The notes beneath the pieces were generated by a model that was given only the letters and a program-made list of their open reading frames with translations, ran no database searches and had not been told where the DNA came from. A program made the position numbers and the translations under genes. From contig JAFUKG010000026.1 in NCBI GenBank assembly GCA_017467865.1, forward strand, positions 1 through 42,116: a stretch of DNA of 42,116 bases. The letters are read 5' to 3'. Each line of letters starts with the position of its first letter. The first letter of the stretch is position 1. The DNA comes from Clostridia bacterium (GTDB taxonomy: Bacteria; Bacillota; Clostridia; Oscillospirales; SIG627). Of this stretch, positions 16,089-24,437 are shown piece after piece.

Positions 16089-16499
16089 TTAAAGAATGTA
16101 CTTATTGAGCTCCTGAGGGAAATCGCTGATATCGATAGAAGCAGTTGTAATGCAGTTTATCTCTCTTGCGGTTGTTATCTTATCAAGAGCGTTGATAAGC
16201 TTAACAAATTCTTCTTTGTTATCACCGCATATCTTGAGAGATGAGTCGATGAAAACATCCTTTATATCGTAGTTAGCGGAGATAATACCGCAAACCATTC
16301 CGTAAAGCTCATCGGCGTTAGAGATGCCGAAAGCGTCTGTATCAACGAGTCTTACCTGGTGGCGTACATCAAATATGAGCTTATTGCCCTTCTCGATGCA
16401 AACAACGTTGCCGGGAGAAGTCTCAACAGCCTTATTAGCAAGTTCAATAAGATGTTTTGTCTTGCCGCTGCCTTTGAGACCAATGATGATTCTTACCAT
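16089..16499 (-). CDS. Small P-loop ATP-binding protein, function unknown
   Basis: A 136-residue protein with Walker A GLKGSGKT at residues 7-14 and a probable Walker B strand VFIDSS near residue 82. The predicted core is a compact P-loop NTPase without extra domains. No named family is recognised. The AGGA site is 10 bp from ATG 16499, and there is a promoter at 16552-16580. It lies between prmA and the mobile module, whose 3' end abuts its promoter. A conserved clostridial housekeeping protein is a guess from context. Confidence 0.7.
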   Translation of the reverse strand: MVRIIIGLKGSGKTKHLIELANKAVETSPGNVVCIEKGNKLIFDVRHQVRLVDTDAFGISNADELYGMVCGIISANYDIKDVFIDSSLKICGDNKEEFVKLINALDKITTAREINCITTASIDISDFPQELNKYIL

Positions 16500-16551
16500 A
16501 ATAATTCATTCCTTTCGTGGGGTAAAATTGAAGAACTTTTCTTCTGTAATT

Positions 16552-16580
16552 ATTGTATAACAAAACTTTCAAAAAATCAA
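16552..16580 (-). promoter_or_regulatory. Sigma-A promoter for the P-loop gene
   Basis: Minus strand: TTGATT at 16575-16580, a 17-bp spacer, and TACAAT at 16552-16557. A GAAGAA-AAG-TTCTTC dyad follows in the leader. Confidence 0.7.
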
Positions 16581-16611
16581 TAGCTTTTCAACAATTTCAC
16601 AAAAAAACTAA

Positions 16612-17949
16612 CTAAAAATGATAATAAATATTTATTTTACCTGCGGTTATTACTATACGCTCTACAATACTGCGTATGATAGTGCGCCGCTCGCTCACGG
16701 TAATGGTTTCCCAGATATCCTTGAGATTGGTTATATCTTTCAGACTATCCTTCTTTTTTGAGTGCCTCAAGCTTTTTTCTTTTTTCTCTTTTTCATCCTT
16801 TTGTGCCTTTTCAAGCTTTCGCTTGGTTTCTTCAATAACCGACAGCAGGGCATCGTCTCCTTCCGACCATAGCTCGTAAAGACGTTTAAGCTTTCTCTCA
16901 AGCCGTACACTTTTCGGCGTCTTTTCCATTACCTCTTCTCTCTCTTCTTCTTTTTCAAGAGAAATAGAGAATATGTCCCTTAATACCTCATCCTCCACCT
17001 CGTCAGCCCATACGTTTTCCGACTTGCATAATGGGTCGTGTATAAGATAAGGCTTTGAGGTTTGCTTTGAGTAGCACACAAGCTTATAGCCTTTTTTACC
17101 CCATTTCTGATATCTCATTCTCGCTCCGCACTCTCCGCAGAATACAAGTCCTGACAGAAGGTGAGGGGAGTCATCTCTTACCCCGCGCCTTCTTTTCTCA
17201 AATTCCGCCATAGCCTTCTCATAAATTTCTCTGCTGACAATTCCTTCGTGCCCGCCCTCGTATTCTTCGCCTTTATATTGTATTACACCGATATTAGTCT
17301 TTCTTTTCAAAATCTGTACTACAAGCTTTTCGTACTTCAGACCAAGCTCTAAGGCTATTCTGTTAGGTGAATAGCCCGACAGAAACATATCGTAAATACG
17401 CCGCACGGTTTCGGCATCGTCGTTAGGAGTGAGAATGCCTTTTACGGGGTCGTAGTCATAGCCGAAGGGGATTTTACCGCCTCCCATCCACAGCCCACCC
17501 TTAACCCTTTCTCTCATTCCCATTCTGGTTCTTATTTTGATGTTCTCTCTTTCAAGCTGTGCGAAAGCCGAGATTATTCCAAGCATTGCCCGTCCTATGG
17601 GGGTAGAGGTGTCCATATTCTCGGTAAGTGATATAAAGCCCACCCCGTTTTTATTAAGCACGTCTTCAATAAGGTAAAGGGTGTCCTTTTGACTACGCGA
17701 AAGTCTGTCAAGCTTGTAAACCGCAACGTGTGATATTTCTCCTTTTTCGATATCACGTATGAGCGCCGTCATGGCAGGACGGTCAATATTACTTCCGCTG
17801 AAACCGGGGTCGATATAGAACTCATAATTTTCATATCCCTTTGATACGCAAAAGGCTTCAAGCATCTTTTTCTGTGCCTCAATGGAATATCCCTCTTCAG
17901 CCTGTCCCTCAGTAGACACCCTGACGTATAGGGCTACCTTCTTTTTCAT
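16612..17949 (-). CDS. Large serine recombinase (phage/ICE-type integrase)
   Basis: A 445-residue protein. The N-terminal resolvase domain (about 4-150) has YVRVSTEGQ with nucleophile S12 and the helix KLDRLSRSQKDT. The recombinase DNA-binding domain (about 165-270) is followed by a zinc-ribbon module (FCGECGARM with later Cys at VCYSK and PLCKS) and a charged coiled coil (about 330-405). It catalyses site-specific attP/attB recombination through 2-bp staggered cuts. I chose ATG 17949 because GAGGTG lies 8 bp upstream. The GTG at 17958 overlaps that site. No strong promoter was found in the 92-bp divergent gap. All key residues look intact. Confidence 0.93.
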   Translation of the reverse strand: MKKKVALYVRVSTEGQAEEGYSIEAQKKMLEAFCVSKGYENYEFYIDPGFSGSNIDRPAMTALIRDIEKGEISHVAVYKLDRLSRSQKDTLYLIEDVLNKNGVGFISLTENMDTSTPIGRAMLGIISAFAQLERENIKIRTRMGMRERVKGGLWMGGGKIPFGYDYDPVKGILTPNDDAETVRRIYDMFLSGYSPNRIALELGLKYEKLVVQILKRKTNIGVIQYKGEEYEGGHEGIVSREIYEKAMAEFEKRRRGVRDDSPHLLSGLVFCGECGARMRYQKWGKKGYKLVCYSKQTSKPYLIHDPLCKSENVWADEVEDEVLRDIFSISLEKEEEREEVMEKTPKSVRLERKLKRLYELWSEGDDALLSVIEETKRKLEKAQKDEKEKKEKSLRHSKKKDSLKDITNLKDIWETITVSERRTIIRSIVERIVITAGKINIYYHF

Positions 17950-18041
17950 AAAAATCACCTCAATTAACTTTACCCCTTTCCCTTTATCAAAAAATGTATA
18001 AAAGAGTTGGAAAAGGATAAAAATTATTTGAGGTGATAAAT

Positions 18042-18149
18042 ATGAAGGTTGAAAGATTTATTAACGGTAAAAAAGCAACGAGGGAAGAGTTAGCAAAAAA
18101 GAAAATAAATATTTCAAAATACGTTCAGCTTGTCAAAAATTTCAAGTAG
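18042..18149 (+). CDS. Small 35-residue basic protein, divergent from the recombinase
   Basis: ATG 18042 follows a strong GAGGTG ribosome site 8 bp away. The ORF codes 35 residues rich in Lys (begins MKVERFINGKKATREEL) and ends with TAG 18147-18149. It lies divergently from the recombinase (92-bp gap), and its last 25 bp overlap the 3' end of the terminase gene on the other strand. Small basic proteins beside serine recombinases can be directionality factors or regulators, but no family is recognised, so that is speculation. The strong ribosome site and placement favour a real gene. Confidence 0.55.
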   Translation: MKVERFINGKKATREELAKKKINISKYVQLVKNFK

Positions 18150-19486
18150 CTTTCCCTTTTTACTTCGCGGAATTCGGCGTAAGGGTCAGAGAAAACCTCT
18201 CTCTTTCGAGGTGCATCCCCTGGCATGAAGCCAAGTGACATTACCCCGTATCTAAGTGCGTCGGGAGCGTGTGTCAGCTCGTGAGGCGTTGAAGAAACGT
18301 CCTCGGGCACTCGCTCATCAAAGGTGAGACGTGGAAGGGTGCGTATGATATTAAGACAGTTTTCAAAGAATTTAAGACGTATTTGTCCTTCCTCGTTCTC
18401 ACGCAGAAGCTCTCGTATCATACGCCAACCGGCAATTCTCGAATTGTTCGCCGCAAGTACTCCCGAGAGACCCGAGGATGAAAGAATATCAAATCCCGTC
18501 TTTCCGCTGTCCTGCCGTCTGCCTCCTAAATCGGGACTCGCTACCGCCCAGCGTATCTTTTCGTCTCCCGTCATTCTTACTATTTCCTTTGCCGCCTCGC
18601 TGAGTATAAGGGAAGGACGGTAAAGCTCTCTGTAAACGTAGATGCATTCTCTGTTCTGAGGATAGGCAAACCAAAGACACGCCGTCATGTCAAGTCCGTA
18701 GTCAAAGGCAATAAATCTATTCCAATCATCAGGTATCTCAAAAGGCGTACATACGTTCTTTTCTCTCGAAAATTCGGGGAAGTACTGACCCTCAAAGGCA
18801 TCCCAATCCCCATATAACATAGCCTTCCGTCTGAGAGGAGGTAACGCTTCGAGAGTCCTCACGTACTCGGGGTTTTGCGATATTAAGTATTCGTTATCGT
18901 ATACAGTAGAGGGCACAAAGGTGTAATCCTCTTTTCTCTCGCCCTCGGTATAGTTTCGGTCAATGAAAAGCCTCTTCACCCATTCGTGTCCCACACCTCC
19001 CGGGTTGCAGGTAAAATACATTCTTGGTGAAAATCCGCGGACGTTCCCCGAAAGTCTGTTCGACTCCGTGAGTGCAACGTACTGCATATAGGTAAACTGA
19101 GTCGCCTCTTCCATGCCTATAACCTCATAAGCCTGCCCCTGATATTGAAGCACGTCTGACTCATTCTGACAGTAGCCTAACTTTATACGGCTTCCGTTTT
19201 TAAAGATAAATTCCTTTGTAGATTCCTTATAGGTAGCAATCTTCAGAAGTGCCTTTTGGAGAGGAATTATGTGGTTTTCCCGAAGCTCGGGAAAGGTGCG
19301 CCTTAAAAGTAATATTTGTATGCCCTTATGTGATAGGGCAAGAAGTATAAACTTAGTACGCATTGCCCAGCTTTTTCCGCCGCCTCTTGCACCCCCGTAT
19401 GCTATCCTCGATGTGTTTGCAGTAAAGAACTCCTCTTGCTTTGGATAGGGTTTTACAGTTGAAAGATATTTTTCTACTCTCGTCAT
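18125..19486 (-). CDS. Phage terminase large subunit (TerL)
   Basis: A 453-residue DNA-packaging motor. Walker A GGARGGGKS is at 31-39 and Walker B is VIGMEEATQ (EE in place of DE). The nuclease domain shows FIAFDYGLD (about 260), ASPDLGG, and LTHAPDALRYG (about 405-415), which are the metal-binding acidic motifs, so ATPase and nuclease both look intact. It normally cuts and threads DNA into the capsid through a portal, neither of which is present here. The ATG at 19486 lies 1 bp after the TerS stop, implying coupling. A longer in-frame start at 19552 was rejected. Confidence 0.93.
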   Translation of the reverse strand: MTRVEKYLSTVKPYPKQEEFFTANTSRIAYGGARGGGKSWAMRTKFILLALSHKGIQILLLRRTFPELRENHIIPLQKALLKIATYKESTKEFIFKNGSRIKLGYCQNESDVLQYQGQAYEVIGMEEATQFTYMQYVALTESNRLSGNVRGFSPRMYFTCNPGGVGHEWVKRLFIDRNYTEGERKEDYTFVPSTVYDNEYLISQNPEYVRTLEALPPLRRKAMLYGDWDAFEGQYFPEFSREKNVCTPFEIPDDWNRFIAFDYGLDMTACLWFAYPQNRECIYVYRELYRPSLILSEAAKEIVRMTGDEKIRWAVASPDLGGRRQDSGKTGFDILSSSGLSGVLAANNSRIAGWRMIRELLRENEEGQIRLKFFENCLNIIRTLPRLTFDERVPEDVSSTPHELTHAPDALRYGVMSLGFMPGDAPRKREVFSDPYAEFREVKRESYLKFLTS

Positions 19487-19487
19487 T

Positions 19488-19904
19488 TTACACCGTCCAT
19501 TTTCCAAAGCCCTCGGGAATGGAGTAATCGTCGCTTTCCTCATCTGTGACACCGTCGCCCCATCTGTCGAAATTAACGGCTAAAAACAGTTTTACACCCG
19601 AAAAAGCCTCCTTTGAAAAGAGTCTCTCCTCGGCGTATTCTTCTACCTTCATAGCCGACATCCTCAGAAATCTGTCAATTTCTGGGTCCTCAAACTTGAA
19701 TAGCTCCTCACGGCTGTCAAGCCCTACTGCAAGAGCAAGTCCCGTCAGAGTGTAGGGGAGAGTCGCCTTCTTTAAAATCTCTCCGTTTTCATTAAAAACT
19801 ATATTCCCGTTCTTGTCATAAACGGGTGCGAGCCGGGAGTCGAAATATTCTCCCACCCTCTTTTTTACTTCGTTTAAATTACGAGGTGCTTTTTTATACG
19901 TCAT
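19488..19904 (-). CDS. Phage terminase small subunit (TerS)
   Basis: A 138-residue DNA-binding partner of TerL that recognises the packaging start. The segment YTLTGLALAVGLDSREELFKF is the helix-turn-helix-like stretch of this family, followed by helices with KVEEYAEERLF. I chose ATG 19904, with AAGGAG 8 bp upstream, over the in-frame start at 19952. It is the promoter-proximal gene of the TerS-TerL pair. Confidence 0.85.
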   Translation of the reverse strand: MTYKKAPRNLNEVKKRVGEYFDSRLAPVYDKNGNIVFNENGEILKKATLPYTLTGLALAVGLDSREELFKFEDPEIDRFLRMSAMKVEEYAEERLFSKEAFSGVKLFLAVNFDRWGDGVTDEESDDYSIPEGFGKWTV

Positions 19905-19927
19905 TAACACCACTCCTTTCAATGTAT

Positions 19928-19956
19928 ATTCTACACTGCCAAGGACTGCCATTCAA
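19928..19956 (-). promoter_or_regulatory. Candidate TerS-TerL promoter with TGGCA repeats
   Basis: Minus strand: TTGAAT at 19951-19956, a 17-bp spacer, and TAGAAT at 19928-19933, 23 bp upstream of the TerS ATG. TGGCA occurs three times on the minus strand between about 19938 and 19973, twice in the spacer and once as part of TTGGCATACCAA, which could be an operator. Confidence 0.55.
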
Positions 19957-19976
19957 TGACATTGGTATGCCAACTT

Positions 19977-20122
19977 TTTATTTCTTCGTATTTTTTTGGT
20001 TCTGCATCGCTACTGACTCAAAAAACTTCGTCAGCTTACGTCTAAGTAAGCTATCCTCGCCTTTTTCGTGTGCACTCGCATAACGAAAAAAATACCTTGA
20101 AATTTATTTCTTCGTATTTTTT
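19977..20122. repeat. Intergenic unit bounded by an exact 20-bp direct repeat, with hairpins
   Basis: TTTATTTCTTCGTATTTTTT occurs at 19977-19996 and again at 20103-20122. Between them are GCTTAC-GTCTAA-GTAAGC (20034-20051) and a longer dyad TTTTTCGT/ACGAAAAA (20062-20069 / 20083-20090). No ORF of substance is present. It fills most of the gap between TerS and the pgi terminator. Confidence 0.6.
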
Positions 20123-20146
20123 GTTCTTCTTACTTATTAAACAAAA

Positions 20147-20170
20147 AAAGACTGTCCGAAGACAGTCTTT
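20147..20170 (-). terminator. Terminator of the acpP-pgi operon
   Basis: AAAGACTGTC-CGAA-GACAGTCTTT is a perfect 10-bp stem with a 4-nt loop. On the minus strand it follows pgi and ends in a T-run. Confidence 0.9.
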
Positions 20171-20176
20171 AAAACT

Positions 20177-21481
20177 TTATTCAGGTTTGCCGAGAAGCTT
20201 GAACATATTCTTTTTGTATACCTCAACGCCGGGCTGGTCGAAGGGATTAACTCCTCCGATATATCCCGAAAGTGCACACGCAAGCTCAAAGAAGTAAACT
20301 GTGTATCCGAAGTTTTCTTCGTCCATCTTGTCAAGCTCAAGAACTACGTTGGGAACACCGCCCGAAACGTGAGCATCGAGAGTACCAAGAAGCGCCTGCT
20401 TGTTTACGTAGTGGAAATCTTTATCTGCTAAGAAATTAAGGTTATCAATGTTTGATGCATCAAAGGGAACCTTAACCTCATAGTTTGAGTTAAGTACGTC
20501 AACGACAGTTTCAAATATTATTCTCTTACCGTCCTGAAGATACTGACCCATTGAGTGAAGGTCTGTGGAATAGATAACTGATGCAGGGAAGAGACCCTTC
20601 TTATCCTTACCCTCGCTCTCGCCGAAGAGCTGCTTGAGCCATTCGTTCATATACATAAACGAAGGCTTGTAGGATACGAACATTTCTATTTCATATCCCT
20701 TTCTCACAAGAAGATTGCGGATAGCCGCATACTTAAAGCAATCATTTTTGTCAATATCAACAACCGAGAAGTCATTCATAGCCTTCTCGGCGCCCTTCAT
20801 CATAGCACCGATATCACAGCCTGCAACCGCAATGGGAAGAAGACCAACAGCAGAAAGAACACTGTATCTTCCTCCGATATCGTCGGGCACAACGAAGGTT
20901 TCATAGCCCTTTTCAATAGCGAAATGCTTGAGCTTGCCTGGAACGTCCTTCTTGTCGGTAGTAACGAAAATTCTTTCTCTTGCGCCTTCTTCACCATACT
21001 TCTTTTCAAGAAGCTCACGGAACACTCTGAAAGCCGCCGCAGGCTCGGTAGTAGAGCCCGACTTTGAAATAACGTTAATTGAAATATCCTTGCCCTCGCA
21101 AAGCTCTAAAAGGTCGTGAAGAGCGTCGGGGTCAATGGTGTTGCCTGCGAAATAAACGTCGGGGGTGTCCTTCTTCTTTGCATTGTAGTTTGCACCCTTA
21201 ACAAATTCGATAGCAGCTCTCGCTCCAAGATACGAGCCGCCGATACCGATAGCGATGAATATATCACTGTTCTTCTTTATCTTTTCAGCAGCCTTAACTA
21301 TTCTGTCGAATTCTTCCTTGTCATAGTCAACGGGAAGTGTCATCCATCCCGTAGGCTTTTCGGAAGGGGTTCCTTCCTTTTTAAGCTCATCGTAAGCCGC
21401 TTTAACGTTTCCCTTGATAAGCTCGTATTCGTGAGCGTTTATAAAAGAATTAAGATAATCTGTTTTAAGTTTAATAGCCAT
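20177..21481 (-). CDS. pgi: Glucose-6-phosphate isomerase
   Basis: A 434-residue enzyme, somewhat shorter than E. coli Pgi and in line with Firmicute forms. It interconverts glucose-6-P and fructose-6-P. Visible motifs are IGIGGSYLGARA, SKSGSTTEPAAAFR (sugar-phosphate-binding Ser/Thr loop), DDIGGRYSVLSAVG (PGI signature), and a C-terminal FDQPGVEVYKKN. ATG 21481 has GAGG upstream and lies 12 bp after the esterase gene. Last gene of the acpP operon. Confidence 0.97.
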   Translation of the reverse strand: MAIKLKTDYLNSFINAHEYELIKGNVKAAYDELKKEGTPSEKPTGWMTLPVDYDKEEFDRIVKAAEKIKKNSDIFIAIGIGGSYLGARAAIEFVKGANYNAKKKDTPDVYFAGNTIDPDALHDLLELCEGKDISINVISKSGSTTEPAAAFRVFRELLEKKYGEEGARERIFVTTDKKDVPGKLKHFAIEKGYETFVVPDDIGGRYSVLSAVGLLPIAVAGCDIGAMMKGAEKAMNDFSVVDIDKNDCFKYAAIRNLLVRKGYEIEMFVSYKPSFMYMNEWLKQLFGESEGKDKKGLFPASVIYSTDLHSMGQYLQDGKRIIFETVVDVLNSNYEVKVPFDASNIDNLNFLADKDFHYVNKQALLGTLDAHVSGGVPNVVLELDKMDEENFGYTVYFFELACALSGYIGGVNPFDQPGVEVYKKNMFKLLGKPE

Positions 21482-21493
21482 ATTTTTACCTCT

Positions 21494-22324
21494 TTATAAA
21501 TCTAATATTTTGTCAAGCCATATAACCGACCATTCAAACCATCTGGCGACGTTTAGGTTTTCCTTAGGAAGCACCTCTCTTGTGGCAAGAGACATGCCGT
21601 GAGAACCTTCGGGGAAAATGTGTAATTCAAAATTCACCCCCGCCTCTGCAAGAGCAGTTGCAAGATATGTAGAATTTTCCACAGGTACAGTGCCGTCTGT
21701 CGATGTATGCCATATAAAGGCCGGAGGACAGCTTTCTGTAACATTCTTTTCAAGTGAATATCTTTCAAGGTTTTCCTCTGTGGAATATTTGCCCAGCAAA
21801 TTGTCAAAAGAGCCTTTGTGAGCTCTCTCGCCCGACGTTACAACAGGGTAGGAAAGAATTACTGCATCGGGTCTGTTGTAGCCATCACAACATCCAAGAG
21901 CCTTTACAAGCTTTTCATCATTCCATAGAATTGAAGCACATCCCGCAAGATGTCCTCCTGCCGAAAAGCCGATAACCGCGGTTTTGGCCTTGTCCACGTT
22001 CCACTTTTCAGCGTTATCACGAATTATGCATATCGCCTTTGATACCTCATAGTGAGGCTTTGCTACGTCATTTTTCTCATCATAGAGACAGTTGGTATTT
22101 TCACTTACTGAATAGTAAAGAATTCCCGCATTGTACCCTTTTGCCATATAAGCTCTTGCAATAGGCTCCGCCTCACGGGCAGAACATCTGTAATATCCGC
22201 CACCGGGACAGATAAGTATAAATGGACGCTTTTTTATAGAGTATTCAATCGACTCATTGCAAAGAAATACGTCGAGATATACTTTTTCGGAGTTTTCGTA
22301 AATATAAATCCTTTCAGAGTTCAT
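21494..22324 (-). CDS. Alpha/beta-hydrolase, acyl/acetyl esterase-like
   Basis: A 276-residue cytoplasmic alpha/beta hydrolase without a signal peptide. PGGGYYRCS is the HGGG-type oxyanion loop. GFSAGGHLAG carries the nucleophile Ser (about residue 120). HTSTDGTVPV has the acid Asp, and GSHGMSLA the base His, so the triad is complete. Relatives remove acetyl groups from xylan or other oligosaccharides (BD-FAE/Axe-like). It sits 9 bp after glnN and 12 bp before pgi, suggesting cotranscription. Substrate not determined. Confidence 0.85.
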   Translation of the reverse strand: MNSERIYIYENSEKVYLDVFLCNESIEYSIKKRPFILICPGGGYYRCSAREAEPIARAYMAKGYNAGILYYSVSENTNCLYDEKNDVAKPHYEVSKAICIIRDNAEKWNVDKAKTAVIGFSAGGHLAGCASILWNDEKLVKALGCCDGYNRPDAVILSYPVVTSGERAHKGSFDNLLGKYSTEENLERYSLEKNVTESCPPAFIWHTSTDGTVPVENSTYLATALAEAGVNFELHIFPEGSHGMSLATREVLPKENLNVARWFEWSVIWLDKILDL

Positions 22325-22333
22325 ATATTCTCC

Positions 22334-24418
22334 TTAAACTCTATACATAAGGTCTGTATAATCAGGGAAGGGCCATTCCGACTTGGGAACAAGCTTTTCA
22401 AGTGTGTCACAGTAAGCTCTAAGCTTTTCCATTGCGGGAATAACCGTGTCTTTGTAAAGATGAGCTTTCTCTACAAAGTTATCTGTCTTACTTGCGTTTT
22501 TGTGAAGCTCGCAAAGCTCTGAGAGGGAGCTTGAAGCACCGCTTAAGTTGTGGCATATGAGCGTTAACTTGTCCTCTGAGCTCTTCATTTTACCCCCAAC
22601 CTTAAGTACCGCCGAAATATCTCTTGCAAGCTTTCCGCAGTAGCTCTCAACCGCAGGGATAATGGATTTTTCTGCCATCTCCTGCATAGTAAGAGATTCA
22701 ATATTTATAACCTTCGAGTACATTTCAAGATTAATCTCATATCTTGATGCAATTTCGGATTCTGAAAGTATTTCATGCTTTGACAGAAGCTTTATGTTCT
22801 TCTCCTTGGTCAGCGCTTCAATGGCGTCAACCGTGGTAGGAAGATTTAAAAGTCCTCTTTTTTCGGCTTCAATTCTCCATTCCTCGGAATAGTTGTTGCC
22901 GTTATATAAAATTCGCTTGTGTTCTTTTATTATTTCACGGATAATGGAATTTATTTCTTCCTTTTTGTCACCTGTTGCCTTGTCGAGTCTGTCCGAAATG
23001 ATAGACAGCTCTTCCGCCATTATGGTATTTATAATAAAGGACGGACGGGAAATAGATGAAGAAGAGCCGAGCATTCTGAACTCAAACTTGTTACCCGTGA
23101 AAGCACAAGGCGAGGTTCTGTTTCTGTCGGTAGTGTCCTTTTTGAAGGAGGGAAGGGAGGAAACGCCCATATTCACGTTGTCTGAGTTTTTCTTGGTTAC
23201 CTCTGAGGCGTTTTCTATTGCCTCGTAAATATCGCAAAGCTCATCACCGAGAAAGATGGAAATAACAGTAGGAGGAGCCTCGTCACCGCCCAGTCTCACG
23301 TCGTTTGACGCGCCCGAGCAAGAAAAACGAAGCAGGTCCTGATATTTGTCTATACCCGAAATCATAGCCGCCATAAACAAAAGAAACGTCTGATTTTCAG
23401 CGGGATTTTTACCGGGTGAGAGAATATTCATCCCCGTGTCGGTAGAAATTGACCAGTTAACGTGCTTACCCGAACCGCTTACTCCCTTAAAGGGCTTTTC
23501 GTGTAAAAGGCAGGCAAGTCCCTTGCGCTTTGCGACTGTTCGCATAGACTCCATTGTTATCTGGTTCTGGTCACAGGCTATGTTTGCAGTATTGAAAATA
23601 CACGCAAGCTCGTGCTGGGCAGGTGCTACCTCGTTGTGCTTTGTCTTTGCAGAGACACCAAGCGACCAAAGCTCTCGGTCAAGCTCGTGCATGTAATCCG
23701 AAATTCTGAGCCTCAGCCTGCCGTAATAATGGTCGTCCATTTCCTGACCCTTGGGCGGAGGGGAGCCGAAAAGAGTTCTTCCGCAAAGAAGCAGGTCGAG
23801 ACGTTTTTCATAAAGCTCTCGGTCAATGAGGAAATATTCCTGCTCAGGACCAACAGTAGTTGTAACCTTTGTGGTCTCGTTGTCACCAAGGTGTCTGAGT
23901 ACTCTTAACGCCTCTCTGTTCAAAGCTTCCATTGAGCGCAGAAGAGGTGTTTTTTTGTCAAGTGCCTCGCCCGTGTACGAACAGAAAATAGTGGGTATGT
24001 AAAGAGTTTTATCCTTTACAAAAGCAGGGGACGTACAATCCCATGCAGTATATCCTCTTGCCTCGAAGGTGGCTCGGAGCCCGCCCGAAGGGAAAGAGGA
24101 TGCATCAGATTCGCCCTTGATAAGCTCCTTGCCCGAGAATTCCATTATAGCACTTCCGTCCTTGTCAAAGGAAAGAAAAGCGTCATGCTTCTCTGCTGTC
24201 ATTTCATTGAGGGGCTGAAACCAATGGCTGAAGTGCGTTGCGCCCTTTGAAACAGCCCATTTTTTCATTGCCTCGGCAACTTCATCGGCAATCTCAGAGT
24301 CAAGAGGAATAGCACTGTCAATAGTGCTTTTCAGCTTTTTGAAGCTTTCCTCGGAAAGATATTCTTTTATTGCTTCGTCATTAAAGGACGACTCTGCGTA
24401 AATGTCAGTAATATACAT
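22334..24418 (-). CDS. glnN: Glutamine synthetase type III
   Basis: A 694-residue GSIII, the large hexameric-ring class found in Bacteroidetes and some Firmicutes, much longer than GSI (about 450). Motifs include HFSHWFQPLN (GSIII N-terminal), TVGPEQEYFLID, TKHNEVAPAQHELA, GVSGSGKHVNWSI, and RTSPCAFTGNKFEFR. It makes glutamine from glutamate, ammonia and ATP. AGGAG is 6 bp before ATG 24418. It is 19 bp downstream of acpP. No nitrogen regulator gene is adjacent, and the acpP promoter likely controls expression. Confidence 0.96.
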   Translation of the reverse strand: MYITDIYAESSFNDEAIKEYLSEESFKKLKSTIDSAIPLDSEIADEVAEAMKKWAVSKGATHFSHWFQPLNEMTAEKHDAFLSFDKDGSAIMEFSGKELIKGESDASSFPSGGLRATFEARGYTAWDCTSPAFVKDKTLYIPTIFCSYTGEALDKKTPLLRSMEALNREALRVLRHLGDNETTKVTTTVGPEQEYFLIDRELYEKRLDLLLCGRTLFGSPPPKGQEMDDHYYGRLRLRISDYMHELDRELWSLGVSAKTKHNEVAPAQHELACIFNTANIACDQNQITMESMRTVAKRKGLACLLHEKPFKGVSGSGKHVNWSISTDTGMNILSPGKNPAENQTFLLFMAAMISGIDKYQDLLRFSCSGASNDVRLGGDEAPPTVISIFLGDELCDIYEAIENASEVTKKNSDNVNMGVSSLPSFKKDTTDRNRTSPCAFTGNKFEFRMLGSSSSISRPSFIINTIMAEELSIISDRLDKATGDKKEEINSIIREIIKEHKRILYNGNNYSEEWRIEAEKRGLLNLPTTVDAIEALTKEKNIKLLSKHEILSESEIASRYEINLEMYSKVINIESLTMQEMAEKSIIPAVESYCGKLARDISAVLKVGGKMKSSEDKLTLICHNLSGASSSLSELCELHKNASKTDNFVEKAHLYKDTVIPAMEKLRAYCDTLEKLVPKSEWPFPDYTDLMYRV

Positions 24419-24437
24419 ACGTACTCCTGAGAGTATA

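Larger units (their letters stand above)
16612..19904. mobile_element. Recombinase-terminase module (phage-derived)
   Basis: Four phage-type ORFs (large serine recombinase, 35-codon ORF, TerL, TerS) sit between two host genes, with no integrase accessory, capsid, portal, tail or lysis genes. Key motifs of the recombinase and TerL are intact. The limits given are those of the ORFs. True attachment sites could not be found by eye. Confidence 0.6.

Noticed and set aside
16500..20150. attL/attR repeats of the recombinase module
   Set aside because: I compared the flanks by eye and found no convincing shared core. Serine-recombinase cores can be 2 bp, so absence is not informative.
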